The notes under the pieces: generated by a model | Told to the model about the DNA's origin: nothing | The model's database searches: none | What the model saw: the letters and a program-made list of their open reading frames with translations, nothing else | Shown here: in pieces, positions 45,392-53,965 of the stretch | Layout: each line of letters starts with the position of its first letter | Numbering within the stretch: the stretch's first letter is position 1 | Translations under genes and position numbers: made by a program | Assembly: GCF_000735585.1 (NCBI RefSeq) | Contig: NZ_JNNO01000013.1 | Coordinates: 1-64,000, forward strand | Source of the DNA: Devosia sp. LC5 | Lineage (GTDB): Bacteria > Pseudomonadota > Alphaproteobacteria > Rhizobiales > Devosiaceae | Reading direction: 5' to 3' | DNA length: 64,000 nt

Positions 45392-46339
45392 ATGATGCTC
45401 GGGCGGACGGCACAAAATCTGTTCTGGCTCAGCCGCTATGTGGAGCGGGCCGAGAATATGGCGCGGCTGCTCGAGGTGGGCTATCGCATGAGCCTGACCA
45501 GCCGGCGCGAGGGTGGGTCGAGCGAGCATTTGATGTCGATGATGCAGGCGGCGGAGGTCGATGAGGCTTTTGCGGCCAAGCACAAGACGGCCGATGTGGA
45601 TACGGTCGCCCATTTCATGATGTTCGACCCGGATAATTCGAGCTCGGTCTATTCGTGCCTGTTGGCGGCACGGACCAATGCGCGCTCGGTGCGCACCGCC
45701 ATCACCACCGATATGTGGGAGAGCATGAACGGGGCGTGGCTGGAATATTCCCAGATCAAGCCGCGCGATGTGCGCGGGGCCAAGCTGCTTGGTTTGCTGC
45801 AATGGGTGAAGCAGCGCAGCCATGAATTCCGCGGGGCGCTGCTCGGCACGATCCTGCGCGATGACGGGTTTGCGTTCTTGCAGGCGGGCAATTTCGTGGA
45901 GCGGGCGGATAATACCGCCCGCATCCTGGACATGAAATATTATGTGCTGCTGCCCCGCGCCACGCTGGTGGGGGGCGAACTCGACATCCAGCAATGGACG
46001 CTGATCTTGCGGGCGGCATCGGCGCATCGCAGCTATCGCCATGTCTATCACGACCGCTACAAGGCACAGAACATCGCCGACTTCCTGATCCTGCGGCCGG
46101 AAATGCCGCGCTCGCTGAATTTCTGTGCGCAATTCGTGCAGCAGAATCTGGATCTGCTGGCAGATTTTTACGGGCGCAAGCAGGAATGCCAGGAGGCGGC
46201 GAGCCAATTGCTGGCCATGGTGGAAGATACCAGCATGGAAAAGATCTTCAGCCATGGGCTGCATGAATTTCTCACCGAATTCATTGCCCGGAACAATCGG
46301 GTCACCGATGCCTTGTCCGAAAGCTACAATTTCTACTAG
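45392..46339 (+). CDS. Alpha-E domain protein (DUF403)
   Basis: A 315-residue all-helical protein with the family start MLGRTAQNLFWLSRYVERAENMARLLEVGYRM and a conserved AGNFVERADNTARILDMKYYVLLP segment. The biochemical role is unknown; it occurs with ATP-grasp and transglutaminase genes across many bacteria (COG2307). Two adjacent ATG codons (45392, 45395) are possible starts, and the second matches the family N terminus. Ribosome binding is weak. Its stop codon touches the 141-bp inverted-repeat element. Confidence 0.93.
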   Translation: MMLGRTAQNLFWLSRYVERAENMARLLEVGYRMSLTSRREGGSSEHLMSMMQAAEVDEAFAAKHKTADVDTVAHFMMFDPDNSSSVYSCLLAARTNARSVRTAITTDMWESMNGAWLEYSQIKPRDVRGAKLLGLLQWVKQRSHEFRGALLGTILRDDGFAFLQAGNFVERADNTARILDMKYYVLLPRATLVGGELDIQQWTLILRAASAHRSYRHVYHDRYKAQNIADFLILRPEMPRSLNFCAQFVQQNLDLLADFYGRKQECQEAASQLLAMVEDTSMEKIFSHGLHEFLTEFIARNNRVTDALSESYNFY

Positions 46340-46479
46340 GTGTGTGGACATTTAGGTGATGGAGGTCTGCAAATGGCGATTTTCTGCGCTTCCGGTGCTC
46401 ACGTACCCGAACGTACGCTGCGCGCCGGTTCTCAAAAACCACCATTTTCGCCTCTCCCTGACCTAACTGTCCACACACC
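46339..46479. repeat. 141-bp element with 19-bp terminal inverted repeats
   Basis: The left arm GGTGTGTGGACATTTAGGT (46339-46357) and the right arm (46461-46479) match at 18 of 19 positions as inverted copies. The 103-bp interior has no gene and holds two direct copies of a CTGCGC...CCGGT.CTCA motif and two ACGTAC words. It has the form of a small non-autonomous mobile element. It sits exactly between alpha-E and the transglutaminase-like gene. Confidence 0.8.
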
Positions 46480-46491
46480 GTAAGGAAGTCG

Positions 46492-47295
46492 ATGCGCATT
46501 GCCATACGCCACCAGCTCAGCGTGACGCCGCCGGCCGGCACGGCCAATGCCGTGCTGCAATTGCTGCTGACGCCGCAGGGTGGGCCGACACAGAGCATAG
46601 AAAGCTGGAGCGTGGAAATGGCGGGGATCGGCAATGCCGGCCGCTTTATCGACGCCTATGGCAATATCGCCCATCTGGTGAACCAGAGCCGGCCCGAGGG
46701 CGAACTGGTGGTGACGGTCAAGGGCGTGATCGAGACGACCGACCGGCATGGCGTGCTCGGAAGGATCGGAGGCGAACCGGTGCCCGCGCTCTATCGACGG
46801 GTAACGCCACTGACCAAGGCGCCGGTGGCGCTGTATGGCAAATATCGCAATGCCAAGGAAACCAGGCTCGACATCTTGCACGGGCTGATGGCGCGGGTGG
46901 GCGAGGCGCTGGGCGTGGATGCCCCGGGCCAGAGCCAGATGCAGGCCGATGGCGGGCAGAGCCAGGGCCAGGGCGGGGTGGCAAAGCCCCTGCCCCCGGC
47001 CAGTGATTATGCGCATAGCTTTGTGGGCGGCGCGCGGGCGCTCGATATTCCGGCGCGCTATGTGACAGGCTACCTGATGGGCGCCGAGGGTGGCGTGGCC
47101 GCGTTCCATGCCTGGGCGGAGGCGTTTGACGATGGTTTGGGCTGGATCGGGTTTGATCCAAGGCTGCAGATATGTCCCACCGACCGGCATGTGCGGCTGG
47201 CAGCGGGGCTGGACGGGCTCTCGACACAACCGCTACGGCTGGTGCCGGCGGAGGATGGCGTGCGCGAGCTTGAGGTGAGCGTGGCGGCGGCCTAA
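46492..47295 (+). CDS. Transglutaminase-like protein lacking the catalytic Cys
   Basis: A 267-residue protein. An N-terminal beta-rich region (about 1-110) precedes a transglutaminase core. Core residues are DYAHSFVGGARALDIPARYVTGYL, FHAWAEAF (H206) and WIGFDP (D222). The active-site cysteine that normally precedes DxAH (G-x-C-x-D-x-A-H) is Ala170, and the only Cys in the whole protein is C228, after the His. A Gln/Gly/Ser-rich insert (145-162) sits just before the missing Cys. It is likely non-catalytic. AAGGA lies nine bases before the ATG. Its stop overlaps the convergent AEC stop. Confidence 0.88.
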   Translation: MRIAIRHQLSVTPPAGTANAVLQLLLTPQGGPTQSIESWSVEMAGIGNAGRFIDAYGNIAHLVNQSRPEGELVVTVKGVIETTDRHGVLGRIGGEPVPALYRRVTPLTKAPVALYGKYRNAKETRLDILHGLMARVGEALGVDAPGQSQMQADGGQSQGQGGVAKPLPPASDYAHSFVGGARALDIPARYVTGYLMGAEGGVAAFHAWAEAFDDGLGWIGFDPRLQICPTDRHVRLAAGLDGLSTQPLRLVPAEDGVRELEVSVAAA

Positions 47296-48227
47296 AGGCT
47301 CAGAATATAGAGCCAGCCCGAAATGGTGACGGCGGATGCGAGGGTCGTGATCAGCACCGTATTGGTGGCAACGCTGACGCTGCGATTGTAATAGGTGGCA
47401 AAGATATAGGCGTTGACGCCGACCGGCATGGCGGAGAGCAGGATGCCGTAGCGGGCAATGGCCATGTCGACATGGAACACCCAGATCATCAGTCCATAGG
47501 CGATGGCGGGGTGGAGGATCAGCTTGATGGAGGAAGCGACCAATGCGTGCTTCCAGCTGTCGCTGAGCTTATATTCATTGAGCGCGCCGCCGACGCCGAA
47601 CAGGGCTGCCGGGACCACGGCCTGGCTCATCATGACGAAAAAGGCTTCGGCCGGCTCGATCAGGGTGACGCCGGCGAAGGAGGCGATCATGCCAGCGGCA
47701 ATGCCCCAAATCAGCGGATTGGAGCCGACGCGCTTGCCCGCGACGATCAGCGTCTTGCCCAGGGACTGGCCATCGCGGCGGACCAGTTCCATGGTGAGCA
47801 TGCCGATGGTGAGCAGGATCGCGCCATGAAGGCCAATGATGGAGAGCGTGACCGGGAGCGCTTCGGGGCCATAGGCGCGCTGGATGATGGGCAGGCCGAC
47901 CAGCACCGTATTGGTGAAAGTGCCGGAAAAGGCGGCCGAGACGCCTTCGCCGGGACGATTGCGGAAGAATTTGATGGCGATGAAAATGCCCAGGGCGAAG
48001 CAGATCAGCGCGCCGGCATAAAAGGGCACGATGATGGATAGGTTGAACGCCGAGCGGAAATCGCTGGTGAGCAGGGAATGAAACAGCAGGCAGGGCGTCG
48101 CGAAATTGTTCACGAAGGCGATTAGGCTCTTGATGCCATCGGCGGGGAACAGGCGGAAGCGCACGGCGCCGTAGCCGAGCGCCATCAGGGCGAAAACCGG
48201 GGCAATGACAGTGATAATGGCGAGCAT
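47292..48227 (-). CDS. AEC (auxin efflux carrier) family transporter
   Basis: A 311-residue inner-membrane protein with about ten helices in two inverted halves. Family features include MLAIITVIAPVFALMALGYGAVRF at the start, FVNNFATPCLLFHSLLTSDF, FSGTFTNTVLVGLPIIQRAYG and, near the end, GVNAYIFATYYNRSVSVATNTVLITT. Members export or import small carboxylates such as malonate or malate. The start at 48227 has only a weak ribosome binding site. Monocistronic, divergent from glpD by 280 bases. Confidence 0.9.
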   Translation of the reverse strand: MLAIITVIAPVFALMALGYGAVRFRLFPADGIKSLIAFVNNFATPCLLFHSLLTSDFRSAFNLSIIVPFYAGALICFALGIFIAIKFFRNRPGEGVSAAFSGTFTNTVLVGLPIIQRAYGPEALPVTLSIIGLHGAILLTIGMLTMELVRRDGQSLGKTLIVAGKRVGSNPLIWGIAAGMIASFAGVTLIEPAEAFFVMMSQAVVPAALFGVGGALNEYKLSDSWKHALVASSIKLILHPAIAYGLMIWVFHVDMAIARYGILLSAMPVGVNAYIFATYYNRSVSVATNTVLITTLASAVTISGWLYILSL

Positions 48228-48321
48228 GGCCGGGACCCGGGGCCGAAGGACACCCCTGCCCTAGCCTGTCACGCCATATGGGTCAACTTGGATCTTGTAT
48301 GGAAGATAGACCGGGGTCCGG

Positions 48322-48378
48322 TTTCACCTCGCCCCTCAGGGGGAGGTCGGCCCGCAGGGCCGGGTGAGGGGCGAGGGA
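48322..48378. repeat. Palindromic repeat, family A
   Basis: TTTCACCTCGCCCCTCAGGG, then GGAGGTCGGCCCGCAGGGCCG and GGTGAGGGGCGAG, between the AEC gene and glpD. Confidence 0.75.
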
Positions 48379-48454
48379 CGAAAGAGCCGCTGGATCAGTT
48401 CATAGGCGATATGCTGTTCCGCACATTGGAATTTGCAACGCTTGACGGCCTTTC

Positions 48455-48496
48455 AAAACGAAAACATTTCGCGTAGAAACGAAAGCATAACGAAAG
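48455..48496 (+). promoter_or_regulatory. Tandem AACGAAA repeats, candidate glpD operator
   Basis: AACGAAA occurs at 48457, 48478 and 48489, spaced 21 and 11 bases (near whole helical turns), with an inverted TTTCG at 48467. Direct repeats of this kind are typical of DeoR/GlpR-type repressors. A possible -35 TTGACG is at 48442, without a good -10. GlpR itself is not in the window. Confidence 0.45.
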
Positions 48497-48507
48497 AGGC
48501 TGAAGCG

Positions 48508-50004
48508 ATGACCGAGCAAGTCGATGTCTTTGTGATTGGCGGAGGCATTAATGGGGCCAGCGTCGCCCGCGATGCGGTGGGGCGCGGCTATTCGGTAATG
48601 CTGGCCGAGATGCATGATCTGGCATCGGGCACCTCATCGGCGGCGACCAAGCTCGTGCATGGCGGGCTGCGCTATCTCGAGCATTATGAATTCCGGCTGG
48701 TGCATGAAGCCCTGGCGGAGCGCGAAGTGCTGTGGGCCAATGCGCCCCATATCATCAAGCCGCTGCGGTTCGTGCTGCCGCACCACAAGGGGCTGCGGCC
48801 GGCAATGGTGCTGCGGGCGGGGCTGGCCATGTATGATTATATGGGCGGCCGCCGGCTATTGCCGCCGACCAAGACGCTGGACCTGACGCGGAACGAGGTG
48901 GGCAAGCCGCTGAAACCCGGCTACCGGCTGGGGTTTGAATATTCCGATTGCTGGGTGGACGATGCGCGCTTTGTGGTGCTGAACGCGCGCGATGCGGCGG
49001 ATCGGGGCGCTATTGTGCAGGTGCGGACCAAGGTGACGAGTGCGCGGCGGGATGCCGGCGGCTGGACCGTGGAACTGGATGGCGAAGGCGGGCGGCAGAG
49101 TGTACGGGCCAAGCTGGTTGTGAATGCGGCGGGGCCGTGGGTGGACAGTGTCATCAACGGCACGATGGGCAAGAACGGTGCGCATAATGTGCGGCTGGTC
49201 AAGGGCAGCCATATCGTGGTGAACAAGCTCTATGACCATGACCGTTGCTATATTTTTCAGAATGCGGACGGGCGGATCATTTTCGCCATTCCCTATGAAG
49301 GCGATTTCACGCTGATCGGCACGACCGACGAGGACTATTCCGGCGACCCCAAGGATGTGGCGATTTCGGACCGGGAGACGGATTATCTCTGCGCGGCGGC
49401 GAGCGAATATTTCGCCAAGCCGGTGACACGGGGCGATATCGTCTGGACCTATTCGGGGGTGCGGCCGCTGTTCGATGATGGGGCGAGCGCGGCGCAGGAA
49501 GCGACGCGGGATTATGTGCTCAAGGTCGATGGCGACGCCCAGAGCGGGGCGGCAATCAATGTGTTTGGCGGCAAGCTGACCACCTCGCGGCGGTTGGCCG
49601 AGTCGGTGCTGGACAAGATCGAGGGCGTGCTGGGCAAGAAGGGGCCGGCCTGGACCAAGGTGAGCAAGCTGCCGGGCGGAGACTTCGAGCCGCTGTCGTT
49701 CGAGGCCGAAGTGCGGCGGCTGCACAAGGATTATGCCGGCATGCCCGATGGGCTGGTGCGGCGGCTGATGCGGCTTTATGGCACCAAGGCGCGGGTGATC
49801 TTGGGCGATGCCAGCGATGTCGGCGGGCTGGGGCGGCATTTCGGGGCGGATTTGTATCAGGCCGAGGTGGATTATCTGATGGCGCACGAATGGGCGCGGG
49901 TGGGGCAGGACGTGCTGTGGCGGCGGACCAAGCTGGGGCTGCGGGTGAGTGCGGATGAGGCGGTGGAGCTGGATGGGTATATGGCGGGGCGCGTGAGCCA
50001 CTGA
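48508..50004 (+). CDS. glpD: Aerobic glycerol-3-phosphate dehydrogenase
   Basis: A 498-residue FAD enzyme of the inner-membrane surface that oxidises glycerol-3-phosphate to dihydroxyacetone phosphate and feeds the quinone pool. The FAD site is DVFVIGGGINGASVARDAVGRGY, followed by TSSAATKLVHGGLRYLEHYEF and the GTTDEDYSGDPKDV and TYSGVRPLFDDG segments. The ATG at 48508 gives MTEQVDVFVIGG; the longer frame covers the operator repeats. AGAGG lies about eleven bases upstream. glpK follows 170 bases downstream. Confidence 0.97.
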   Translation: MTEQVDVFVIGGGINGASVARDAVGRGYSVMLAEMHDLASGTSSAATKLVHGGLRYLEHYEFRLVHEALAEREVLWANAPHIIKPLRFVLPHHKGLRPAMVLRAGLAMYDYMGGRRLLPPTKTLDLTRNEVGKPLKPGYRLGFEYSDCWVDDARFVVLNARDAADRGAIVQVRTKVTSARRDAGGWTVELDGEGGRQSVRAKLVVNAAGPWVDSVINGTMGKNGAHNVRLVKGSHIVVNKLYDHDRCYIFQNADGRIIFAIPYEGDFTLIGTTDEDYSGDPKDVAISDRETDYLCAAASEYFAKPVTRGDIVWTYSGVRPLFDDGASAAQEATRDYVLKVDGDAQSGAAINVFGGKLTTSRRLAESVLDKIEGVLGKKGPAWTKVSKLPGGDFEPLSFEAEVRRLHKDYAGMPDGLVRRLMRLYGTKARVILGDASDVGGLGRHFGADLYQAEVDYLMAHEWARVGQDVLWRRTKLGLRVSADEAVELDGYMAGRVSH

Positions 50005-50039
50005 CATTGAGGCTGGATCGAGGCTTGATACCTCGCAAT

Positions 50040-50128
50040 CGTCATCACCCGGCTGTCCGGGTGATCCATACGATGCGATCACGATTGCTGAAGCATGGAT
50101 TGCCCGGACAAGCCAGGCAATGACGGCG
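50040..50128. repeat. Palindromic repeat, family D (copy 1) between glpD and glpK
   Basis: CGTCATCACCCGGCTGTCCG then GGTGATCC, followed by an inverted partner GGATTGCCCGGACAAGCC and GGCAATGACGG. Two hairpins in the glpD-glpK spacer, a likely mRNA-processing site. The other copy is at 63171. Confidence 0.8.
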
Positions 50129-50176
50129 GGTGAGAGCTAGGAGGGGAACCACAGAGTTCCTGCGGAGGAGACTTTA

Positions 50177-51664
50177 ATGAGCGGATATATTCTGGCGATT
50201 GATCAGGGGACGACGTCGAGCCGGGCGATCGTGTTTGGCGCGGACCGCCGGATTGCCGGGTCGGGGCAGAAGGAATTTACCCAGATTTTTCCGCGCGACG
50301 GCTGGGTGGAGCATGACCCCGAGGAAATCTGGGAGAGTGTGGTCTGGGCGGTCCAGGAGGCGCTGAAGGCGGCCGGGATCGGCGCGAAGGATGTAGCGGC
50401 AATCGGCATTACCAACCAGCGCGAGACGACGCTGATCTGGGACCGGCAGACGGGCAAGCCCATTCACAATGCCATTGTGTGGCAGGACCGGCGGACGGCG
50501 GCGTTTTGCGCCAAGCTCAAGGCGGCGGGCCATGAAAAGGCGATCACCAAAAAGACCGGGCTGCTGCTCGACCCCTATTTTGCCGGCACGAAAGTGCGCT
50601 GGCTGCTGGACAATGTGAAGGGCGCCCGCAAGCGCGCGGAAAAGGGCGAACTGGCGTTCGGCACGGTGGATAGCTTCCTGATCTGGCGGCTGACGGGCGG
50701 CAAGCGGCATGTGACCGACGCGACCAATGCGGGGCGCACGCTGCTGTTCGATATTGGCAAGAACCGTTGGGACAAGGGGCTGCTGGAACTGTTCGAGGTG
50801 CCGGCGGCGCTGTTGCCGGAGGTGGAAGATTGCGCGGCCGATTTCGGGGTGACCGAGCCGGAATTGTTTGGCGCGGCGATCCCCATTCTGGGGGTGGCGG
50901 GCGACCAGCATGCGGCGACGATCGGGCAGGCTTGCTTTGAGCCGGGCATGCTTAAATCGACCTATGGCACGGGGTGTTTTGCGCTGCTCAATACCGGCAA
51001 GGACATGGTGGCGAGCAAGAACAGGCTGCTCACGACCATCGCCTATCGGCTGGATGGCCAGACCACCTATGCGCTGGAAGGCTCGATCTTCATCGCCGGG
51101 GCGGCAGTGCAGTGGATTCGCGATGGGCTGAAGCTGGTCAAACATGCCAGCGAGACCGGACCGCTGGCGCAAAGCGCCGATCCCAGCCAGCATGTCTATA
51201 TGGTGCCCGCCTTTGTGGGGCTGGGGGCGCCCTGGTGGGATGCCGAGGCGCGCGGGGCGATTTATGGACTGACGCGCAATTCGGGGCCGGCGGAAATTGC
51301 CCGGGCGGCACTGGAGGCGGTTTGCTACCAGACGCTGGACCTGCTGGCAGCGATGCGCAAGGACTGGAAGGGCGGACAGGACACGGTGTTGCGGGTGGAT
51401 GGCGGCATGGTGGCATCGGACTGGACCATGCAGTTCCTGGCCGATGTGCTGGACGCACCGGTGGACCGGCCGGTGATTCTGGAAACCACGGCGCTGGGCG
51501 CGGCGTGGCTGGCCGGATCGCGGGCCGGAGTATGGCCGGGCATGGCCGAGTTTGCGGCGAGCTGGGCCCGGGATCGCCGGTTTGAGCCCAAAATGGCGGC
51601 GGCCGAGCGCAAGGGCAAGATCAAGGGCTGGGACATGGCGGTGCGGCGGACGCTGAGTTCGTAG
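50177..51664 (+). CDS. glpK: Glycerol kinase
   Basis: A 495-residue FGGY-family kinase that phosphorylates glycerol with ATP. Canonical segments are [64 protein letters not shown] and, near the C terminus, [28 protein letters not shown] before the ATG is a strong ribosome binding site. With glpD it forms the glycerol catabolic pair; no glycerol importer is within the window. Confidence 0.97.
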   Translation: MSGYILAIDQGTTSSRAIVFGADRRIAGSGQKEFTQIFPRDGWVEHDPEEIWESVVWAVQEALKAAGIGAKDVAAIGITNQRETTLIWDRQTGKPIHNAIVWQDRRTAAFCAKLKAAGHEKAITKKTGLLLDPYFAGTKVRWLLDNVKGARKRAEKGELAFGTVDSFLIWRLTGGKRHVTDATNAGRTLLFDIGKNRWDKGLLELFEVPAALLPEVEDCAADFGVTEPELFGAAIPILGVAGDQHAATIGQACFEPGMLKSTYGTGCFALLNTGKDMVASKNRLLTTIAYRLDGQTTYALEGSIFIAGAAVQWIRDGLKLVKHASETGPLAQSADPSQHVYMVPAFVGLGAPWWDAEARGAIYGLTRNSGPAEIARAALEAVCYQTLDLLAAMRKDWKGGQDTVLRVDGGMVASDWTMQFLADVLDAPVDRPVILETTALGAAWLAGSRAGVWPGMAEFAASWARDRRFEPKMAAAERKGKIKGWDMAVRRTLSS

Positions 51665-51671
51665 CGGGAGA

Positions 51672-51905
51672 TCGCCCTTTTCCCCTTGAGGGAGAAGATG
51701 CCCGAAGGGCGGATGAGGGGTCTCTTTCTGCGTTTCTGGCATGGGAGAGCGCAGAACCCCTCACCCTGTAATTTCTTCTGGACGAAGAAATTACTGTCCT
51801 AGCCATTCGAGCATAGCTCTCATGGCCTTCTCCCCTCAAATCGCTCCACTGGAGCGATTTGCCCTGCGGGACGGCTCGAAGTCCCTCAAGGGGCGAGGGG
51901 GGCCG
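51672..51905. repeat. Palindromic repeats, family A (several units)
   Basis: CCTTTTCCCCTTGAGGGAGAA, GCCCGAAGGGCGGATGAGGGG, AATTTCTTCTGGACGAAGAAATT (palindromic) and the CGCTCCACTGGAGCG unit in series, after glpK. Confidence 0.7.
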
Positions 51906-51920
51906 GTGGGTGCTGGAGAT

Positions 51921-52025
51921 GGTGCCACGACCTCGTGGTTCGACGGGCTCACCATGAGGTCTACTTAGACCGCCGCTATAGCAGTAGACCTCATCCTGAG
52001 CTTGTCGAAGGACGAGGTCGTGCCC
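51921..52025. repeat. Inverted-repeat element, family B (copy 3)
   Basis: GGTGCCACGACCTCGTGGTTC and ACCATGAGGTCTACTTAGAC, then the inverted GTAGACCTCATCCTGAGCTTG and GACGAGGTCGTGCC. Arms are near-perfect inverses. Confidence 0.8.
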
Positions 52026-52027
52026 CG

Positions 52028-52555
52028 CTATTGATATACCCGCCAGGCGTCGAAGCTGCCGCCGGCGATCAGGGCCCAGTAGAGGCGGCCGGCTTGGGTG
52101 CGGGTGACGGCGAGGCCGAATTCGGTGAATTTGGGGCTGAGCAGGGTGCCGCGATGGCCGGCGGAATTCATCCAGCCCTGCAGGGCCGCTTCGAGCGAGA
52201 TGTGGCCACGGGCCAGGTTCTCCCCGACTGCGCCGATATAGCCGGCCTCGGTGACGCGTTCGCGCAGGGTGACGCCCAGATCGTGGCTGAGCGTGTCGCG
52301 CTGGGCCATGAGGCGAGCCTGGGAGCGGGCGGCGTCTTCGAGGCGCTGGCTATAGCTCCAGGGCGGGGCGCCATTGGCCCGGCGCACGGCATTGACCGCC
52401 GCCATGATCTGATCGCCGGTGAGGGTTTCGGGCGTGGGGGTTGCCACAGCCGGTGCCAAAGCCGGCATGGTGGAGGCGCAGGCCGAAAGCGTCAGGGCCG
52501 CGCCCAACATGAGCAGGCCGCGGCGCGAAGTAGTCAGCATCGTGGATGATTCCAT
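52028..52555 (-). CDS. CAP-domain (SCP/PR1) lipoprotein
   Basis: A 175-residue secreted protein. Its lipoprotein signal ends in LTLSAC (Cys26 as the likely lipidated residue), followed by a Pro/Ala linker and a CAP domain with VNAVRRANGAPPWSYSQRLEDAA and WMNSAGHRGTLLSPKFTEFGLAV. Bacterial CAP proteins bind lipids or act on the cell wall; function here is unknown. The ATG directly follows the stop codon of the kinase gene upstream (TAAATG), so the two are co-translated. A second Met at residue 6 is an alternative. Confidence 0.88.
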   Translation of the reverse strand: MESSTMLTTSRRGLLMLGAALTLSACASTMPALAPAVATPTPETLTGDQIMAAVNAVRRANGAPPWSYSQRLEDAARSQARLMAQRDTLSHDLGVTLRERVTEAGYIGAVGENLARGHISLEAALQGWMNSAGHRGTLLSPKFTEFGLAVTRTQAGRLYWALIAGGSFDAWRVYQ

Positions 52556-53416
52556 TTAGACGGCCTGGTCGTAGGCGCTGAGCAGATTGGGCAGGACGGC
52601 GAGTTGATGGGTGATGGAGCGTCCTTCGGCAAGCTCCCAGCAGGCCGAGAGCGCCGCATGGGCGGCGGCCCAGCCCAGGATGCGCTTGCGCGGATAGGCC
52701 AGGCGCTCGGAGAGGATATCAGCGCGGGCGGCGATGCGGCGGGGGTCGGCGGCGATGTGGCCGGCACCCTTGGGGTTGATGAACACATTGGCCACATCAT
52801 AGGCCGGATCGCCGAGCAGGCCCTTGGGATCGATAGCCAGCCAGCCGCGATCCGAACTCAGCACATTATCGTGGTGCATATCGCCATGCAGCGGAATCTG
52901 GGCGCTGGGCCGGTCGAACAAGCGGAGCGCGATGCCGCTGGCGCGGGCATAGAGATCGCGCGCCGTATGCGGCCAACTCCGCACATCAGTGTCGAACAGA
53001 GTCTGGAAACGGTCGCGCAGCGGCTCGAGGCCCTCAGGAGCGCCCTCGCGGGGGCGATGCAGACTGGCAATGACCGTAGCGATAGCGATGGTGCCCTCAT
53101 CATCATGGCCGGCGCGGACGGCGTCGCCCAGCGTCTTGCCCTCGAGCCATTCCATGAAAATGGTATTGCCGTGAATGTCGAAGACCGTGGCGGCCCCCTC
53201 CCCGCCATACCAGTTCAGCAACTGGGCGCCGCGGCTTTCCTCTTCCAAAGCCAGGGGCTTGAGGATTTTGAGGGCGGCGAAGTTGCGGCCATTCTGCTCG
53301 ACGCGGAAGACCCAACTGGTGGCGGTTTCCGCCACGGGCATCGACTTGGTCAGGGACCAGCGGATCATGGCGCGGCTCAGCGCGGTTTCGGCGGGAGACT
53401 GATTCATGTCAGCCAT
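52556..53416 (-). CDS. Aminoglycoside/streptomycin 6-kinase-like phosphotransferase
   Basis: A protein kinase-like fold of about 286 residues of the APH(6)/hydroxyurea kinase family. The catalytic loop is IPLHGDMHHDNVL (HGDxxxxN), and the metal-binding Asp follows in LAIDPKGLLGDPAYDVAN. Many chromosomal members phosphorylate unknown small molecules, so resistance should not be assumed. The start is uncertain: Met codons at 53416 (chosen) and 53407 fit the family length, but neither has a ribosome binding site. The longest frame adds 45 unsupported residues. Coupled to the CAP lipoprotein gene. Confidence 0.87.
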   Translation of the reverse strand: MADMNQSPAETALSRAMIRWSLTKSMPVAETATSWVFRVEQNGRNFAALKILKPLALEEESRGAQLLNWYGGEGAATVFDIHGNTIFMEWLEGKTLGDAVRAGHDDEGTIAIATVIASLHRPREGAPEGLEPLRDRFQTLFDTDVRSWPHTARDLYARASGIALRLFDRPSAQIPLHGDMHHDNVLSSDRGWLAIDPKGLLGDPAYDVANVFINPKGAGHIAADPRRIAARADILSERLAYPRKRILGWAAAHAALSACWELAEGRSITHQLAVLPNLLSAYDQAV

Positions 53417-53629
53417 TAGATCAGAAGGCGGGCTTGCTTTCGACATTAACTGCGCTTGGCAAAAGAACTTGATCGAAATGCGGCGCGGTAGCTTTTTGGT
53501 AAGCAAGACGCTTTGCACGATGGCAACCTTAACGCCAGCAAACCGGGCCACGGCAAGTTTTGATAAAGTTGGCCGGAGTTAGACTGATCGCGACGCAGAA
53601 GACAGCGCCCAATGCAGGGGAACTGGACC

Positions 53630-53803
53630 ATGACGTATCGAGGCATGAACGGGGACGACCCCCACAAACTCTCCGACATCATTGCGGCCGACGAGGCGAC
53701 GCCCAGCCTGGGGCGGCAGGTGTTCAACGGGGTGACCGGGACACTGGTGCTGCTGGTGACGGGGATTTTGGTATTGCTGGTGGTGTTGTGGAAGTCGCCG
53801 TGA
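53630..53803 (+). CDS. Small single-helix membrane protein, 57 residues
   Basis: MTYRGMNGDDPHKLSDIIAAD is a polar N-terminal half, followed by a C-terminal membrane helix (VTGTLVLLVTGILVLLVVLW). No family recognised. GGGGA lies about ten bases before the ATG at 53630, while the longer frame starts at 53612 without a site. Codon use matches local genes. Probably real. Confidence 0.5.
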   Translation: MTYRGMNGDDPHKLSDIIAADEATPSLGRQVFNGVTGTLVLLVTGILVLLVVLWKSP

Positions 53804-53837
53804 GGGACGACGGGCTTCTGGCAGACAGCATTTCTTC

Positions 53838-53955
53838 GTCCCACCCACCGCTCTCCCTCGGGCTTGACCCGAGGGTCGCTGGGGCCAAGCACCGTATTTG
53901 GTGCGGCGGAGAATGGCCCTCGGGTCAAGCCCGAGGGAGAGCGGTGGGTGGGGAT
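53838..53955. repeat. Inverted pair of palindromic repeats, family E
   Basis: CCCACCCACCGCTCTCCCTCG and CTTGACCCGAGGGTCGCTGG face an inverted GGCCCTCGGGTCAAGCCCGAG and GGAGAGCGGTGGGTGGG. The two copies form a long stem between convergent genes. Confidence 0.8.
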
Positions 53956-53965
53956 GGATTGAGGC

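Larger units (their letters stand above)
51665..52027. other. Repeat-filled intergenic region
   Basis: About 360 bases between glpK and the convergent CAP lipoprotein gene. It contains family A material (51672-51905, with the ATCGCTCCACTGGAGCGATTT palindrome near 51839) and a complete family B element (51921-52025). No gene seen. Confidence 0.75.

Noticed and set aside
52556-53416. Acquired aminoglycoside resistance gene
   Set aside because: The kinase is in local codon usage, coupled to a chromosomal lipoprotein gene, with no integron or transposon around it. It is a family homologue, not evidence of resistance.
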